A model generated the notes under the pieces. The model saw only the letters and a list, made by a program, of their open reading frames with translations. It was not told where the DNA came from and did no database searches. A stretch of DNA of 64,000 bases from contig CAIVQH010000019.1 of NCBI GenBank assembly GCA_903907995.1, positions 235,662-299,661 of the forward strand, written 5' to 3'. How positions within the stretch are numbered: position 1 is the first letter of the stretch; each line of letters opens with the position of its first letter. Below, in pieces: positions 25,453 to 34,648 of this stretch. Made by a program: the position numbers and the translations under genes. The stretch comes from an uncultured Verrucomicrobiota bacterium (GTDB lineage: Bacteria; Verrucomicrobiota; Verrucomicrobiia; Limisphaerales; UBA9464).

Positions 25453-25484
25453 AACCCACGGCTGGCAACGGCCGTGGGTTTTTT
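25453..25484 (+). terminator. Terminator-like hairpin in the ilvB leader (possible attenuator)
   Basis: A 10-bp stem (aacccacggc at 25453-25462 with 25471-25480) encloses tggcaacg and runs directly into six T residues counting the stem end. It lies about 50 bases before the ilvB start and about 160 bases after the cysK terminator, so it terminates nothing upstream that is visible. An attenuator for ilvB is a reasonable reading. Confidence 0.6.
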
Positions 25485-25532
25485 GTCGCCAAAAGACCGA
25501 CGCCGTCCCGGCCCACACCTAGAAAAAGACAC

Positions 25533-27416
25533 ATGAGCAACGCGACATCGAACGACAAGAAAACCGCCGCCCCCGCCCAGCCGGGCAAGGAAGTCGGCCC
25601 CGTGATGCTGGGGCGCGACATCTTTGTCGAGGCCCTCGAACGCGCCGGCGTCGAGGTCATCTTCGCCTACCCGGGCGGCGCGAGCATGGAGATCCACCAG
25701 TCGCTCACGAAGTCCAAGATCCGCACGATCCTGCCCCGCCACGAGCAGGGCGGCAGCTTCGCCGCCGAGGGCTACGCCCGCGCGACCGGCAAGGCCGGCG
25801 TGTGCATGGGCACCAGCGGCCCCGGCGCGACGAACCTCGTCACCGCCATCGCCGACGCCTACATGGATTCCTGCCCGCTCGTCGCCATCACCGGCCAGGT
25901 GACCCAGGCGATGATCGGCCGCGGCGCCTTCCAGGAGACGGACATGGTCGGCGTCACGCTGCCGATCGTGAAGCACAGCTATCTCATCACGGACATCAAG
26001 GACATCCCCCGCATCGTTGCAGAGGCGTTCTACATCGCCGAATCCGGCCGGCCCGGTCCGGTGGTGCTCGATTTCCCGAAGAACATCCAGCAGGCCAAGG
26101 CCCAGCCCGTCTGGCCCACGCGCGAGGAGATCAAGAAGGGGCTGCGCGGCTACAATCCCGACGTGCTGGCGGGCGATCTCGAACTGAACGAGATCATCGG
26201 CCTCATCGAGAAGGCCGAGCGCCCCGTGCTCTACTGCGGCGGTGGCATCATCACCAGCGGCGCGGCGGCCGAGCTGAAGAAGTTCGCCGAGGCCACGCAG
26301 ATCCCGGTGACCACGACGCTCATGGGCATCGGCGGTTTCCCGGAGACGCATCCGCTGTCCCTGCGCTGGCTCGGCATGCACGGCTCGGCCGTGGCCAACT
26401 GGGCCGTCAGCGGCGAATTTGAGCCCCGCAAGGACCCCACGCAGCCGATGGTGCGCCTCAAGGACGGTGCGGACCTGCTGCTCGCCTTCGGCGTGCGCTT
26501 CGATGACCGCGTCACCGGTGCCTTCAGCGAGTTCGCGAAGCACGCGACCATCGTCCACATCGACCTCGATGCCTCCGAGCACAACAAGAACAAGCGCGTG
26601 CAGCTCGCGATTCACGGCGACATCCGCGACGCGCTCGCGCGCCTGAACACGCTGCTCGCCAAGCGCACGGGCACGCAGAAGGCCTATCCGGCCTGGCACG
26701 CCCAGATCGCGGAGTGGAAGAAGAAGGGTTCCTTCCACTACGAGGTCACCCCCGAGATCGCCAACAGCGATCACATGAAGGACCACCTGAAGGGCCAGGA
26801 AGACCAGGTCATCCTGCCGCAGATGGTGATCGAGATGCTCTACGAGATGACCGGCGGCGACGCGATCATCACGACGGGCGTCGGCCAGCACCAGATGTGG
26901 TCGGGCCAGTGGTTCAAGTACGGCGAACCCCGCACCTTCATCACCTCGGGCGGTCTCGGCTCGATGGGTTACGGCTATCCCGCCGCGCTCGGCGCGAAGG
27001 TGGCCCGGCCCGACAAGCAGGTCGTGGACATCGACGGCGACGGCTCGTTCCTCATGAACGTGCAGGAGCTGGCCACCGCCCACGTCGAGAAGATCGCCGC
27101 GAAGGCCATCATCCTGAACAACCAGCACCTCGGCATGGTGGTGCAGTGGGAGGACAACTTCTTCGCCGGCAACCGCGGCCACACCTACCTCGGTGATCCC
27201 GAGCACCGTGCGCAGGTCTATCCCGACTACGTGCGCGTCTGCAACAGCTTCAACGTGCCGGCTGAGCAGGTCATCTTCCGCCGCGACCTCCGGGCCGCGC
27301 TCCAGCGCATGCTCGACTCGAAGACGGCCTACGTGTTGAACGTGATGACGCCCTACGCCGAGCACGTGCTCCCGTTCATCCCCGCCGGCCGCACCGTGGC
27401 CGACATGAAGTACTGA
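25533..27416 (+). CDS. ilvB: Acetolactate synthase large subunit
   Basis: A 627-residue thiamine-diphosphate enzyme, first committed step of valine, leucine and isoleucine synthesis. N-terminal TPP domain with the catalytic Glu in RHEQGG and [20 protein letters not shown]-binding middle domain with [10 protein letters not shown], and C-terminal TPP-metal motif [17 protein letters not shown] 25-residue Lys/Ala/Pro-rich N-terminal extension precedes the core. The regulatory small subunit (ilvN/ilvH) is not adjacent. Its leader contains the terminator-like hairpin at 25453, suggesting attenuation. Confidence 0.95.
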   Translation: MSNATSNDKKTAAPAQPGKEVGPVMLGRDIFVEALERAGVEVIFAYPGGASMEIHQSLTKSKIRTILPRHEQGGSFAAEGYARATGKAGVCMGTSGPGATNLVTAIADAYMDSCPLVAITGQVTQAMIGRGAFQETDMVGVTLPIVKHSYLITDIKDIPRIVAEAFYIAESGRPGPVVLDFPKNIQQAKAQPVWPTREEIKKGLRGYNPDVLAGDLELNEIIGLIEKAERPVLYCGGGIITSGAAAELKKFAEATQIPVTTTLMGIGGFPETHPLSLRWLGMHGSAVANWAVSGEFEPRKDPTQPMVRLKDGADLLLAFGVRFDDRVTGAFSEFAKHATIVHIDLDASEHNKNKRVQLAIHGDIRDALARLNTLLAKRTGTQKAYPAWHAQIAEWKKKGSFHYEVTPEIANSDHMKDHLKGQEDQVILPQMVIEMLYEMTGGDAIITTGVGQHQMWSGQWFKYGEPRTFITSGGLGSMGYGYPAALGAKVARPDKQVVDIDGDGSFLMNVQELATAHVEKIAAKAIILNNQHLGMVVQWEDNFFAGNRGHTYLGDPEHRAQVYPDYVRVCNSFNVPAEQVIFRRDLRAALQRMLDSKTAYVLNVMTPYAEHVLPFIPAGRTVADMKY

Positions 27417-27448
27417 ACGGCGACGAGGCGGACACGACGACGCATTCA

Positions 27449-27475
27449 GGGCCGGGCGCAAGCCCGGCCCTTTTT
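27449..27475 (+). terminator. Rho-independent terminator after ilvB
   Basis: A 9-bp stem (gggccgggc at 27449-27457 with 27462-27470) closes a stable GCAA tetraloop and is followed by five T residues. Confidence 0.92.
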
Positions 27476-27476
27476 C

Positions 27477-27598
27477 GCAATGTGCTGCCAGCGTCCCGCT
27501 GGCAGCGACGAATCCAAGGGCTGTACGTACTTTTATGGCGAACCTCGCGCAGTCGGCCTTTGGTGGCCACTGCCGGCAAGATGCCGGCAGCACATTGC
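27477..27598. repeat. Palindromic REP-like element between ilvB and an aldehyde dehydrogenase
   Basis: The terminal arm gcaatgtgctgcc (27477-27489) is the exact reverse complement of 27586-27598. Next to each arm is a smaller hairpin (ctgccagcgtcccgctggcag on the left, tgccggcaagatgccggca on the right). The element fills most of the convergent gap 27417-27620. Confidence 0.75.
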
Positions 27599-27620
27599 TC
27601 CACGCTCCGCTCCGAGCTAG

Positions 27621-29078
27621 TTACGCCGAGTAGTCGAGGTACACCGTCTTGCTTCGCGTATAGAAATCGAGCGCGTTCACGCCCTGTTCGCGGAAGGAGT
27701 CGGTGCTGCTGCTCTTCATGCCGCCGAAGGGCGCCTGCAGGGCCAGACCGGTACTGATCTGGTTGACCTTCACCACGCCGGCCTCGATGCGCTCGGCGTA
27801 CTGCAGGGCCTTCTTGAAGTCGCGCGTGACGAGGCTCGCGCTCAGGCCGACATCGACGCTGTTCGCGACCGCGAGGGCCTCGTCGAAGGAATCCACCGCG
27901 AGCACGGCGACGACCGGGCCAAAGACCTCTTCGCGCGCGATGCGCATGCTGGGCGTGACGTCGCCGATGACGGCTGGCTGCATGAAGAAGCCATGTGCGA
28001 GGTCGCCTTCGGTGAGCCGGGCCCCGCCCCAGAGGAGCTTCGCGCCCTCGGCCTGCGCGATGCCGATGTAGTCGAGATTGCCCTTGAGTTCGGCCTCGCT
28101 GACGGCCGGTCCCATTTGCACGCCGGCGGCGAGACCTGGACCGACCTTCCAGCCCTTCGCCTGCGCCACAAGCTTCTCCGTGAAGGCCGCTAGCACGGGG
28201 CGTTCGACGATCACGCGGCTGGTCGCGGTGCAGGCCTGGCCGGTCAGGCCGAAGCCCGCCCGGGCCACCAGCGATGCCGCGAGATCCAGATCGGCGTCCG
28301 CGAGCACGAGGGTGGGGTTCTTGCCGCCCATTTCCATCTGAGCACGCACCATGCGTGGGGCGAGCGACTGGTAGATGCTCTTCCCGACGGCGGTCGAGCC
28401 GGTGAAGCTCACACCTTGCACGGCCGGGTTGGTCGCCAGCTCGGCAGCGAAGGGCCGGCCATCGCCGGTGATCACATTCAGCACGCCGGCGGGGAGGCCT
28501 GCCTCGGTGAGGACCTTGGCGAGTTCGAGCGCCATGGCGGGCGCCTGTGAGGCGGGCTTGAGCACCACCGCATTACCGCACACGAGCGCGGGAGCCATTT
28601 TCCAAGCCGGGATCGCGATGGGGAAATTCCACGGCGTAATCAGGCCGACTACGCCGAGGGGTTCGCGCCGCGTGAACATCAGGTTGCCGGGCAGGTCGTG
28701 CGGGATCGTCTGGCCGCCCAACTGGTATCCCAGCCCGCCATAGAAGCGGAAGATGTCCGCCGCGCGCTGCACTTCGCCGGTCGCCTCCGCCAGGGTCTTC
28801 CCTTCCTCGCGGGTGAGCAGCTCGGCCAGCTCGCCCTTGCGCGCCTCGATGAGCTGCGACGCCTTGGCCAGTATGCGACCGCGGGCGACCGGGGTCTGGG
28901 CGGCCCACTTCGGGAAGGCAGCCTTCGCGGCGGCCACGGCGGCCGTCACGTCCGCTGCACCGCCCAGCGCATATTCCGCGACGGTCTCGCGGGTGTCGGC
29001 GGGGTTGATGGTGCGGAAGGTCCGGCCATCGGCGGCGGGGACGGAGAGGCCGTTGACGAAGAGGTCGTAGCGTTTCAT
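27621..29078 (-). CDS. NAD(P)-dependent aldehyde dehydrogenase, semialdehyde dehydrogenase-like
   Basis: A 485-residue ALDH. The cofactor-site segment TPWNFPIAIPAWK, the general base Glu in EMGGKNP, the nucleophile Cys in GLTGQACTATSRVIV and the C-terminal PFGGMKSSS are all present. The GQACTATSR form is typical of succinate- and alpha-ketoglutarate-semialdehyde dehydrogenases, so one of these is most likely, but the substrate is unproven. ATG 29078 starts exactly at the conserved MKRYDLFVNG; the open frame upstream is not family-like. Confidence 0.9.
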   Translation of the reverse strand: MKRYDLFVNGLSVPAADGRTFRTINPADTRETVAEYALGGAADVTAAVAAAKAAFPKWAAQTPVARGRILAKASQLIEARKGELAELLTREEGKTLAEATGEVQRAADIFRFYGGLGYQLGGQTIPHDLPGNLMFTRREPLGVVGLITPWNFPIAIPAWKMAPALVCGNAVVLKPASQAPAMALELAKVLTEAGLPAGVLNVITGDGRPFAAELATNPAVQGVSFTGSTAVGKSIYQSLAPRMVRAQMEMGGKNPTLVLADADLDLAASLVARAGFGLTGQACTATSRVIVERPVLAAFTEKLVAQAKGWKVGPGLAAGVQMGPAVSEAELKGNLDYIGIAQAEGAKLLWGGARLTEGDLAHGFFMQPAVIGDVTPSMRIAREEVFGPVVAVLAVDSFDEALAVANSVDVGLSASLVTRDFKKALQYAERIEAGVVKVNQISTGLALQAPFGGMKSSSTDSFREQGVNALDFYTRSKTVYLDYSA

Positions 29079-29273
29079 ACGGCGAGCATACGGGTCCAGG
29101 CTGGGTGGGAAATGACTTTTCTGACCACGAAATGGGCGGAGCAGGGGGGGGAAAGTGAGCAGGGGAGCAAAGCGCGGTTGCGGATACCGAGCGCAAGCGA
29201 TCGTACCGAACTGGTCGAAACATTTTCTGAAACATTTCCCCGAACCACCGTGTTCAGTCCGGCGTAACTGAAT

Positions 29274-29582
29274 ATGACACCGCACACGACGATGAACACG
29301 AACCAGAACCTCCTCGAACAGATTGCCCAGCCCTTTGTGGCTCCGAGGACCAAGGCCGTCCGCCCTCCGGCGCGACGCGTGATTACCTGGCCGCAAAAGG
29401 GGGAGCCCGCCCTCTGGCAACTGACAATGGACAGGGGCCACAGCACGCTGGCTGAGCGCGCGCTATTCGCCGCAGTGGCCGCGTTGAGCGCGGCGAGTCT
29501 CGTTTGGTTGGCGCTGGTGACCTGCCAATTCTTCTTCGCCTGGGAAAACCTCGCGACCTGGGTCCGTACCGCGATGCTGTAA
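29274..29582 (+). CDS. Small single-pass membrane protein
   Basis: Up to 102 residues (ATG 29274, or 29292). The hydrophilic, Arg/Pro-rich N-terminal half precedes one hydrophobic helix at about residues 62-86, then an aromatic tail (FFFAWENLATWV). No family is recognised. Codon choice is as GC-rich as in neighbours, and the reading frame is compatible with a real gene. Confidence 0.5.
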   Translation: MTPHTTMNTNQNLLEQIAQPFVAPRTKAVRPPARRVITWPQKGEPALWQLTMDRGHSTLAERALFAAVAALSAASLVWLALVTCQFFFAWENLATWVRTAML

Positions 29583-29668
29583 ACCGGACCCCTTCAGCGA
29601 AGACGATTCTCGGGCCGCCGTACGCCGGCGGCCTTGCCGTCTCCGGCGGGTGCGCTACAACGACGCGC

Positions 29669-29854
29669 GTGTCTGAATCCGAATCCCAGCCACCATCACC
29701 CGCCGGCACGAATGCCGGTCCGGCACCCGTTTCCGACACGCCGGGGGAGCACTGGCGATGGTGCCCGCGCTGCGGTCACGAACTGCACAATGAGAAGTGC
29801 AAGCTGCGCTGTCCGCGCTGCCAGTACTTCATGAGCTGCTCGGACTTTGACTGA
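29669..29854 (+). CDS. Small zinc-ribbon protein
   Basis: Sixty-one residues starting at GTG 29669. A disordered Ser/Pro/Ala-rich half is followed by CPRCGHEL, then KCKLRCPRCQYFMSC, giving two C-x2-C knuckles plus extra cysteines, suitable for one zinc. No enzymatic domain is visible; probably a nucleic-acid- or protein-binding adaptor. It overlaps nothing, and lies between two other small orphan genes. Confidence 0.6.
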   Translation: MSESESQPPSPAGTNAGPAPVSDTPGEHWRWCPRCGHELHNEKCKLRCPRCQYFMSCSDFD

Positions 29855-29925
29855 GGAAGCCGAAAAGTTGGGTGGTGCCAACTTGCAAAGGTTGACGGGT
29901 CTATACCGAGTATCACGATCCTGTC

Positions 29926-30105
29926 ATGAGAACCACGGTGAAGCTCGATCCGAAATCCGTCGCCAAGAAACCGGAGCCTACAGCCACACCGTCCGCGGCG
30001 AAGCCCTACCGGACGAAAGCGCGTCCGCTCGGCCAGCGCAAAGGTTTCAGGTACGACAATGTTTCCGAGCTGATTGCCGTCGCCGAAGGGGAAGATCATC
30101 CGTGA
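29926..30105 (+). CDS. Hypothetical 59-residue basic protein
   Basis: A short frame from ATG 29926 encoding a Lys/Pro-rich N-terminal half and a C-terminus GFRYDNVSELIAVAEGEDHP. The composition changes from basic to acidic, as in small DNA-binding or antitoxin-like proteins, but no family is recognised and no toxin gene adjoins it. Support is only reading-frame length, plausible codon use and the gap it fills. Confidence 0.35.
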   Translation: MRTTVKLDPKSVAKKPEPTATPSAAKPYRTKARPLGQRKGFRYDNVSELIAVAEGEDHP

Positions 30106-30260
30106 TGTGAACGCCTTGCTGGCTCCCTGGCTCACTCATTGACCCACTGCCCGCCCGGCACAATCCCCTTCCTCTGTTGGGGCCGCTTTCGCTAGGCTTC
30201 CCACGTTTGCGACGGCCTTGGTTGGCCGTTTCACCTGTACCGTCACACATCACACCCTGC

Positions 30261-31166
30261 ATGAGCGTCCTCGTTGTTGGCACCACCGCCCTTGATTCGA
30301 TCAAAACCCCGAAGGTTGAGAATCCCCGCCTGTTGGGCGGTTCCGCCAGTCACGCGGCGGTCGCCTCGAGCTTCTTTGCCCCCACCAAATTGGTCGGTGT
30401 GATCGGCGGCGATTTTCCGGCGAAGCACGTTGCCCTCTACAAGAAGCACAAGCTCGACCTGAAGGGGCTGGAGAAGGTGAAGGACGGCCAGTCGTTCCAC
30501 TGGTCCGGCGAATACGAGGTCAACATGAACAACCGCCGCACGCTCAACACCGTGCTTGGCGTGATTGAGCACTGGTCGCCCAAGCTCCCGGGCGACTACG
30601 AGACGACCCCCTACGTGCTGCTCGCGAACATGTCGCCCGCCGTGCAGCACACGGTGCTCGACCAGATGTCCAAGCCGAAGTTCGTCATCGCCGACACGAT
30701 GGACCTGTGGATGAACATCGCGCTCGCCGACCTGCTGCGCCTGCTCAAGCGCGTGGACTGCCTCGTGCTCAACGACGGCGAGGCCCGCCAGCTCGTCGAG
30801 GAGGACAACGTCCCGACCGCGCTCGCCAAGATCCACAAGCTCGGGCCGCGTTACGTCATCATCAAGAAAGGCGAGCATGGCTCCCTGCTGTCCGGCCCGA
30901 AGGGGCTGTTCATCGCGCCGGCGTATCCGCTGAAGAAGGTGGTCGATCCGACCGGGGCAGGGGATTCGTTCGTCGGCGGCCTCATTGGCTATCTCGCGGC
31001 TCAGAAATCCGGCTCGGTGGAGTCCAATCTGCGCCGTGCAATCATCCACGGCAGCGTCGTGGCCTCGTTCTGCTGTGAAGGGTTCGGCCTGCATCGCACC
31101 ACGAAGGTGACCAGGGCCGAGATTGCCGGCCGCGTGCGCGAACTGGAAAAGCTCGCGAAGTTCTGA
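30261..31166 (+). CDS. PfkB-family sugar or nucleoside kinase
   Basis: A 301-residue ribokinase-fold protein. It has the N-terminal LLGGSASHAAVASSF substrate region and the PfkB signature DPTGAGDSFVGG with the catalytic Asp. Between them is NDGEARQL, part of the nucleotide site of this superfamily. The substrate is not readable. It lies 39 bases upstream of the glycosyltransferase, so the two may be co-transcribed. Confidence 0.88.
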   Translation: MSVLVVGTTALDSIKTPKVENPRLLGGSASHAAVASSFFAPTKLVGVIGGDFPAKHVALYKKHKLDLKGLEKVKDGQSFHWSGEYEVNMNNRRTLNTVLGVIEHWSPKLPGDYETTPYVLLANMSPAVQHTVLDQMSKPKFVIADTMDLWMNIALADLLRLLKRVDCLVLNDGEARQLVEEDNVPTALAKIHKLGPRYVIIKKGEHGSLLSGPKGLFIAPAYPLKKVVDPTGAGDSFVGGLIGYLAAQKSGSVESNLRRAIIHGSVVASFCCEGFGLHRTTKVTRAEIAGRVRELEKLAKF

Positions 31167-31205
31167 GCGGGCCGCCCGGCCGCCGGGCCTGCGGCGCCGC
31201 TTACC

Positions 31206-31883
31206 GTGAACATTACCGTCGTCATCCCCACGCTGAATGAGGCGGCGGAGCTGCCGGAGACGCTCAAGCGTGTCAAGGCGCTGCCGGAAGTCTGCGAAGT
31301 CATCGTCAGCGATGGCGGCAGCACGGACGGCACCCGGGAGTGCGCCGCCAAATTGGGCGGCCGCGTCGTGACCGGGGTGTGTGGCCGGGGACATCAGCTT
31401 CGGCTGGGGGCCGAGCAGGCGCAGGGTGATGTGGTGTTGCTGTTGCATGCCGACACCTGGCTGCAGGCGGATGCGGGAGCCGCCATCGTGGCCGCTCTTC
31501 AGGATTCCGGTGTGGTGGGTGGCGCATCCTACAAGGCCTTCCGCGAGCCGCACTGGCTCATGCGCGGGTCGCGGATCCGCTGCTGGTGGCGGATGCGGAC
31601 GCAGCAGTTCGCCTATGGCGACCAGGCGCTGTTCGTGCGGCGTGACGTGCTGGTCCGGGTCGGCGGCGTGCCGGCGGTGCCACTGATGGAGGAACACGAG
31701 CTGTGTCGCCGGCTTCGTCGCGAAGGGCGGCTGGTTCTGGCCGGGACGACGGTCACGACCTCCGCCCGGCGCTTTCGCGAGCGCGGCGTCCTCCGTACGT
31801 ACTGGCGAATGGCGGTGACCAACCTGGGCTGGCATCTGGGGGTTTCCCCGGACCGGTTGCGGCGGCTCTACGAGCGACGCTGA
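31206..31883 (+). CDS. Family 2 glycosyltransferase (TIGR04283-like)
   Basis: A 225-residue protein beginning at GTG 31206. It has the GT-A elements VVIPTLNEAAELP, VSDGGSTDGT and LLLHADTW (the D-x-D-type metal site) and MEEHELCRRLRREG as the acidic catalytic region. The short length and these motifs match the TIGR04283 group of GT2 enzymes. The acceptor is unknown. The C-terminal amphipathic stretch could associate with the membrane. Confidence 0.85.
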   Translation: MNITVVIPTLNEAAELPETLKRVKALPEVCEVIVSDGGSTDGTRECAAKLGGRVVTGVCGRGHQLRLGAEQAQGDVVLLLHADTWLQADAGAAIVAALQDSGVVGGASYKAFREPHWLMRGSRIRCWWRMRTQQFAYGDQALFVRRDVLVRVGGVPAVPLMEEHELCRRLRREGRLVLAGTTVTTSARRFRERGVLRTYWRMAVTNLGWHLGVSPDRLRRLYERR

Positions 31884-31936
31884 GTCACAAAATCACTCGT
31901 CCAACCTCCGGGCGGCTGCTAGCTTTCCCGGGTCGC

Positions 31937-32962
31937 ATGAAACCGCTCGCGCTCTGCCGGCTCGCTTGGATGGTCCTGGCGATGCCCCTGGCTCTTTTCG
32001 CCATTGATTCGCCCACGCCCGAGGTCAACCCCAACCTCCTGCCGCCGGCGCCGCCGGTCCCTTCACCGCGGCCGATCCGTGTCTATACCAACCAGTTTGG
32101 AACGGTCATGACGAACCAGGTGCGGCCGATCGCCCCCCGGACCAACAGTTCCCGCCCGACCATCCAGAACTTTTCCGTGCCGTCTCCGGCGGCGGCGGTG
32201 ACGGTGGACAATCCTGGTGCCCTCAAATGGGATTCGATGACCAAGGATTACCAGGCGAAACCGGGTGAGACGGAGGCGAAGTTCACGTTTTCGCTGACCA
32301 ACGTTTCGAAGGCCAATGTCACCATTTCCGGCGTCCATACCAGTTGCGGCTGCACCGTGGCGAAGCTGCCGCATCAGCCGTGGGTGGTCGCTCCGGGCGA
32401 AAACGGCGAGATCGGGGTCACGGTGGATCTCCGGGGCAAGTTCGGTTCAATCACCAAGACCGCGACCGTCAGTTCCACGGCCGGCCAGATTCCCCTGATG
32501 GTCAAGATCGTGATTCCGCCGGCCGATCCCTCCACCCGTGGCATGGGCGACCGCACCCGGAACCTCCAGGTTGCGGCCGCCGACCGGCAGGCCGTGTTCC
32601 GTGGCGACTGCGCCACCTGCCACGTCGCCCCGACGGTGGGCAAGACGGGCAAGGCGCTCTTTGACACGGCCTGCGGCATCTGCCACGATGGCCAGAACCG
32701 TGCCACCATGGTGCCTGACCTCCGCGCCCTGAACAAACCGACCGATCACAGTTACTGGACCCAGTGGATCACCTCCGGCCGGGAGGGCTCGTTGATGCCG
32801 GCCTTTGCCCTGAGCAAGCACGGCATACTGACCGAGGACCAGATCAAGTCGCTCACGGATTACCTGGATGGCGAGTTCCGTCTGGAGATCAATCTGCCGG
32901 GAGGCATCCACGCCGCCCCGCCGGCCGTCCAGGTGCAGCCTACATTGGCGCCCAAGCTCTGA
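31937..32962 (+). CDS. Secreted DUF1573-diheme cytochrome c fusion
   Basis: A 341-residue periplasmic protein. A signal peptide (to about residue 22) and a Pro-rich linker lead to a DUF1573 Ig-like domain (about 95-205) with SGVHTSCGCTVAKLP. The C-terminal cytochrome region has two heme motifs, CATCH and CGICH, 20 residues apart, with Met candidates in MVPDL and SLMPAFA. Two motifs so close in a single cytochrome-sized domain are unusual; either may be the true heme site. It directly precedes tmk by four bases, probably a chance operon. Confidence 0.82.
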   Translation: MKPLALCRLAWMVLAMPLALFAIDSPTPEVNPNLLPPAPPVPSPRPIRVYTNQFGTVMTNQVRPIAPRTNSSRPTIQNFSVPSPAAAVTVDNPGALKWDSMTKDYQAKPGETEAKFTFSLTNVSKANVTISGVHTSCGCTVAKLPHQPWVVAPGENGEIGVTVDLRGKFGSITKTATVSSTAGQIPLMVKIVIPPADPSTRGMGDRTRNLQVAAADRQAVFRGDCATCHVAPTVGKTGKALFDTACGICHDGQNRATMVPDLRALNKPTDHSYWTQWITSGREGSLMPAFALSKHGILTEDQIKSLTDYLDGEFRLEINLPGGIHAAPPAVQVQPTLAPKL

Positions 32963-32966
32963 ACGC

Positions 32967-33605
32967 ATGGCGCGCGGCCGACTGATCACGTTTGAGGGCG
33001 GCGAAGCGGGCGGAAAGAGCACCCAGATCAGGCTGTTGTCCGAACGGCTGCGTTCGGCCGGCATGGTGGTGCGTGAATTGCGCGAACCGGGAGGCACTCC
33101 GCTGGGTGAAAAGATCCGTCACCTGCTCAAGCACGATCCCGATGGTCGCGGCATGGCCGCCGAAACGGAACTGCTGCTCATGAACGCCAGCCGCGCCGAA
33201 CTGGTACGGCAGTCGATCCGCCCCGCCCTCGCCGCCGGGGAAATGGTGCTGTGTGACCGTTTCTACGATTCGACGACAGCCTATCAGGCCGGCGGCCGTG
33301 GGCTGGATGGTGCTGCGGTCCGTTCCGTGATTGATTTTGCCGTCGGCGACACGCATCCCGATCTGACCCTTTGGCTGCGGGTTCCCCGGGAGATTGCCTT
33401 GCAACGATTGGCCGGGCGCAACGCGCTCACGCCGTCTCTGGACGACCGTTTCGAGGCCGAGAAGGAGGCGTTCTTCGAGCGCGTCGATGAGGCTTACGCC
33501 GCCTTGGCCGCAGCGGAACCGCAGCGGGTTCGCATCATTGATGCGAACGGCGATCCTGGCACCGTCGCGGAACGGGTGTGGCACGAGGTGGCCAGCCAGC
33601 TGTGA
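32967..33605 (+). CDS. tmk: Thymidylate kinase
   Basis: A 212-residue kinase that phosphorylates dTMP. P-loop FEGGEAGGKST, the DR(F/Y) motif in CDRFYDSTTAYQ, and a LID-like RNALTPSLDDRFE region are present. The P-loop residue after GG is Glu-Ala rather than the more common Asp-Gly/Glu-Gly. ATG 32967 lies four bases past the upstream stop. Confidence 0.93.
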   Translation: MARGRLITFEGGEAGGKSTQIRLLSERLRSAGMVVRELREPGGTPLGEKIRHLLKHDPDGRGMAAETELLLMNASRAELVRQSIRPALAAGEMVLCDRFYDSTTAYQAGGRGLDGAAVRSVIDFAVGDTHPDLTLWLRVPREIALQRLAGRNALTPSLDDRFEAEKEAFFERVDEAYAALAAAEPQRVRIIDANGDPGTVAERVWHEVASQL

Positions 33606-33643
33606 CGGGCGGGCAATTCCGCAACCTGCGAATTCAAATCCCC

Positions 33644-33700
33644 TTCTTAATCTTAATCGTAATCCCAGCAGCCCTGACGATTAAAATTAAGATTAAGATT
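33644..33700. repeat. Imperfect AT-rich inverted repeat
   Basis: The left arm cttaatcttaatcgtaatc (33646-33664) matches, with two mismatches, the reverse complement of the right arm gattaaaattaagattaag (33680-33698). The word ttaatc is reiterated. It lies between the convergent tmk and cyclic-nucleotide-binding genes and is strikingly AT-rich for this region. Confidence 0.65.
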
Positions 33701-33724
33701 ATGAGTAAGAGCAGGAATCCGCTC

Positions 33725-34435
33725 TCACTCGCTCGCACGCGCAACCGTGATCATCTCGCCCAGCCGCTTGTTGTCATTGCGGATGCGTGCGGTGAGGGTC
33801 TTGCCCAGAGCCAGCAGCAGCGGGGTGGCCAGATCGGGCTGCTCGGCGCAGAGCCGGTCAAACTTCTCGGCGGGAATCTTCAGCAGCGAGGAGTCCACGT
33901 TGGCGATGACATCGGCCGAACGGGCGCCGTCGTCGAACAGCGTCACCTCCCCAAACACGTCACCGGCCTGAAAGGTCGCGAGCGTGGTCTCCTTGCCGCC
34001 GACGAGGATGCGGGCGCGGACCTCGCCTTCGAGCACGGCATACATGGCATCGCCCGGGCCTCCGCGCTTCACGATCTCCCTGAAGGCGGGCACACTTTCG
34101 ACCTGCATGAGCTGGGCGAACCGGCCGAGCTGCTGGTCGCTCATGCTGGCGAAGATTTTCACGCGCCGCAGGGTTCCGGGCCTGATGCCGGGCACCAGCG
34201 GCGTCTTGTCCTTCGGCTCGGTGGCGGCGGGTGCGGCCTCCCCGAAAAACATCTTCAGTTCGGGAATCTCGCTGGCCCGCGACCAGGTTTCGCCGACGAG
34301 CGAAAAGACCCACGTGCCGGCCACGACCCGTTCGTCGCCCACCCAGTCCACGAGCGTGGTCAGGTCCACCGGCCCGTAAACCACGTCGTCCACCGCCCAG
34401 ATTTTAAAGGCGGGTCCTGGAGTTTCTTCGGTCAT
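33725..34435 (-). CDS. GYF-like plus cyclic-nucleotide-binding domain protein
   Basis: A 236-residue cytoplasmic protein. Residues 9-60 (KIWAVDDVVYGPVDLTTL...W) resemble the GYF_2/DUF4339 protein-interaction domain. Residues about 95-225 form a cNMP-binding fold with GDVFGEVTLFDDGARSADV, a phosphate-binding cassette keeping the Glu and Arg. No helix-turn-helix follows, so it is a sensor or adaptor rather than a Crp-type regulator. It is single and convergent with tmk. Confidence 0.78.
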   Translation of the reverse strand: MTEETPGPAFKIWAVDDVVYGPVDLTTLVDWVGDERVVAGTWVFSLVGETWSRASEIPELKMFFGEAAPAATEPKDKTPLVPGIRPGTLRRVKIFASMSDQQLGRFAQLMQVESVPAFREIVKRGGPGDAMYAVLEGEVRARILVGGKETTLATFQAGDVFGEVTLFDDGARSADVIANVDSSLLKIPAEKFDRLCAEQPDLATPLLLALGKTLTARIRNDNKRLGEMITVARASE

Positions 34436-34600
34436 GTGATGCGACTGTCATGGAAGCCGCGTGGAGGGGTGCAGGGAAGGGGAAAACGCGTGTAGGAAAA
34501 CAGGGGAGTGAGCCAGTGAGTCAGTGATCAGTAATCAGCGAAACAGCGGAAGCATTGGCTGCTCTCCTGCGTTTGCAGTTTGCAGCCTTCCAGCGCGCGC

Positions 34601-34625
34601 AATTCGTAATTCGTAATTCGCAATT
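34601..34625. repeat. Short direct repeat of AATTCGT
   Basis: In the 213-base gap before the hydrolase gene the word aattcgt occurs twice and aattcgc once in direct succession, giving an AT-rich patch ahead of the start codon. Otherwise the gap 34436-34648 shows only low-complexity words (gtgagccagtgagtcagtga). Confidence 0.5.
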
Positions 34626-34648
34626 TCTTCGTCCATAGTGCAGGAGCT

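Noticed and set aside
25446..27593. A 715-codon minus-strand frame opposite ilvB
   Set aside because: Antisense artefact of high GC; no motif, and it would run through the ilvB terminator and a repeat.
29926..30105. Toxin-antitoxin pair
   Set aside because: The small protein could pass for an antitoxin but no toxin-like gene (PIN, RelE, HicA) adjoins it.
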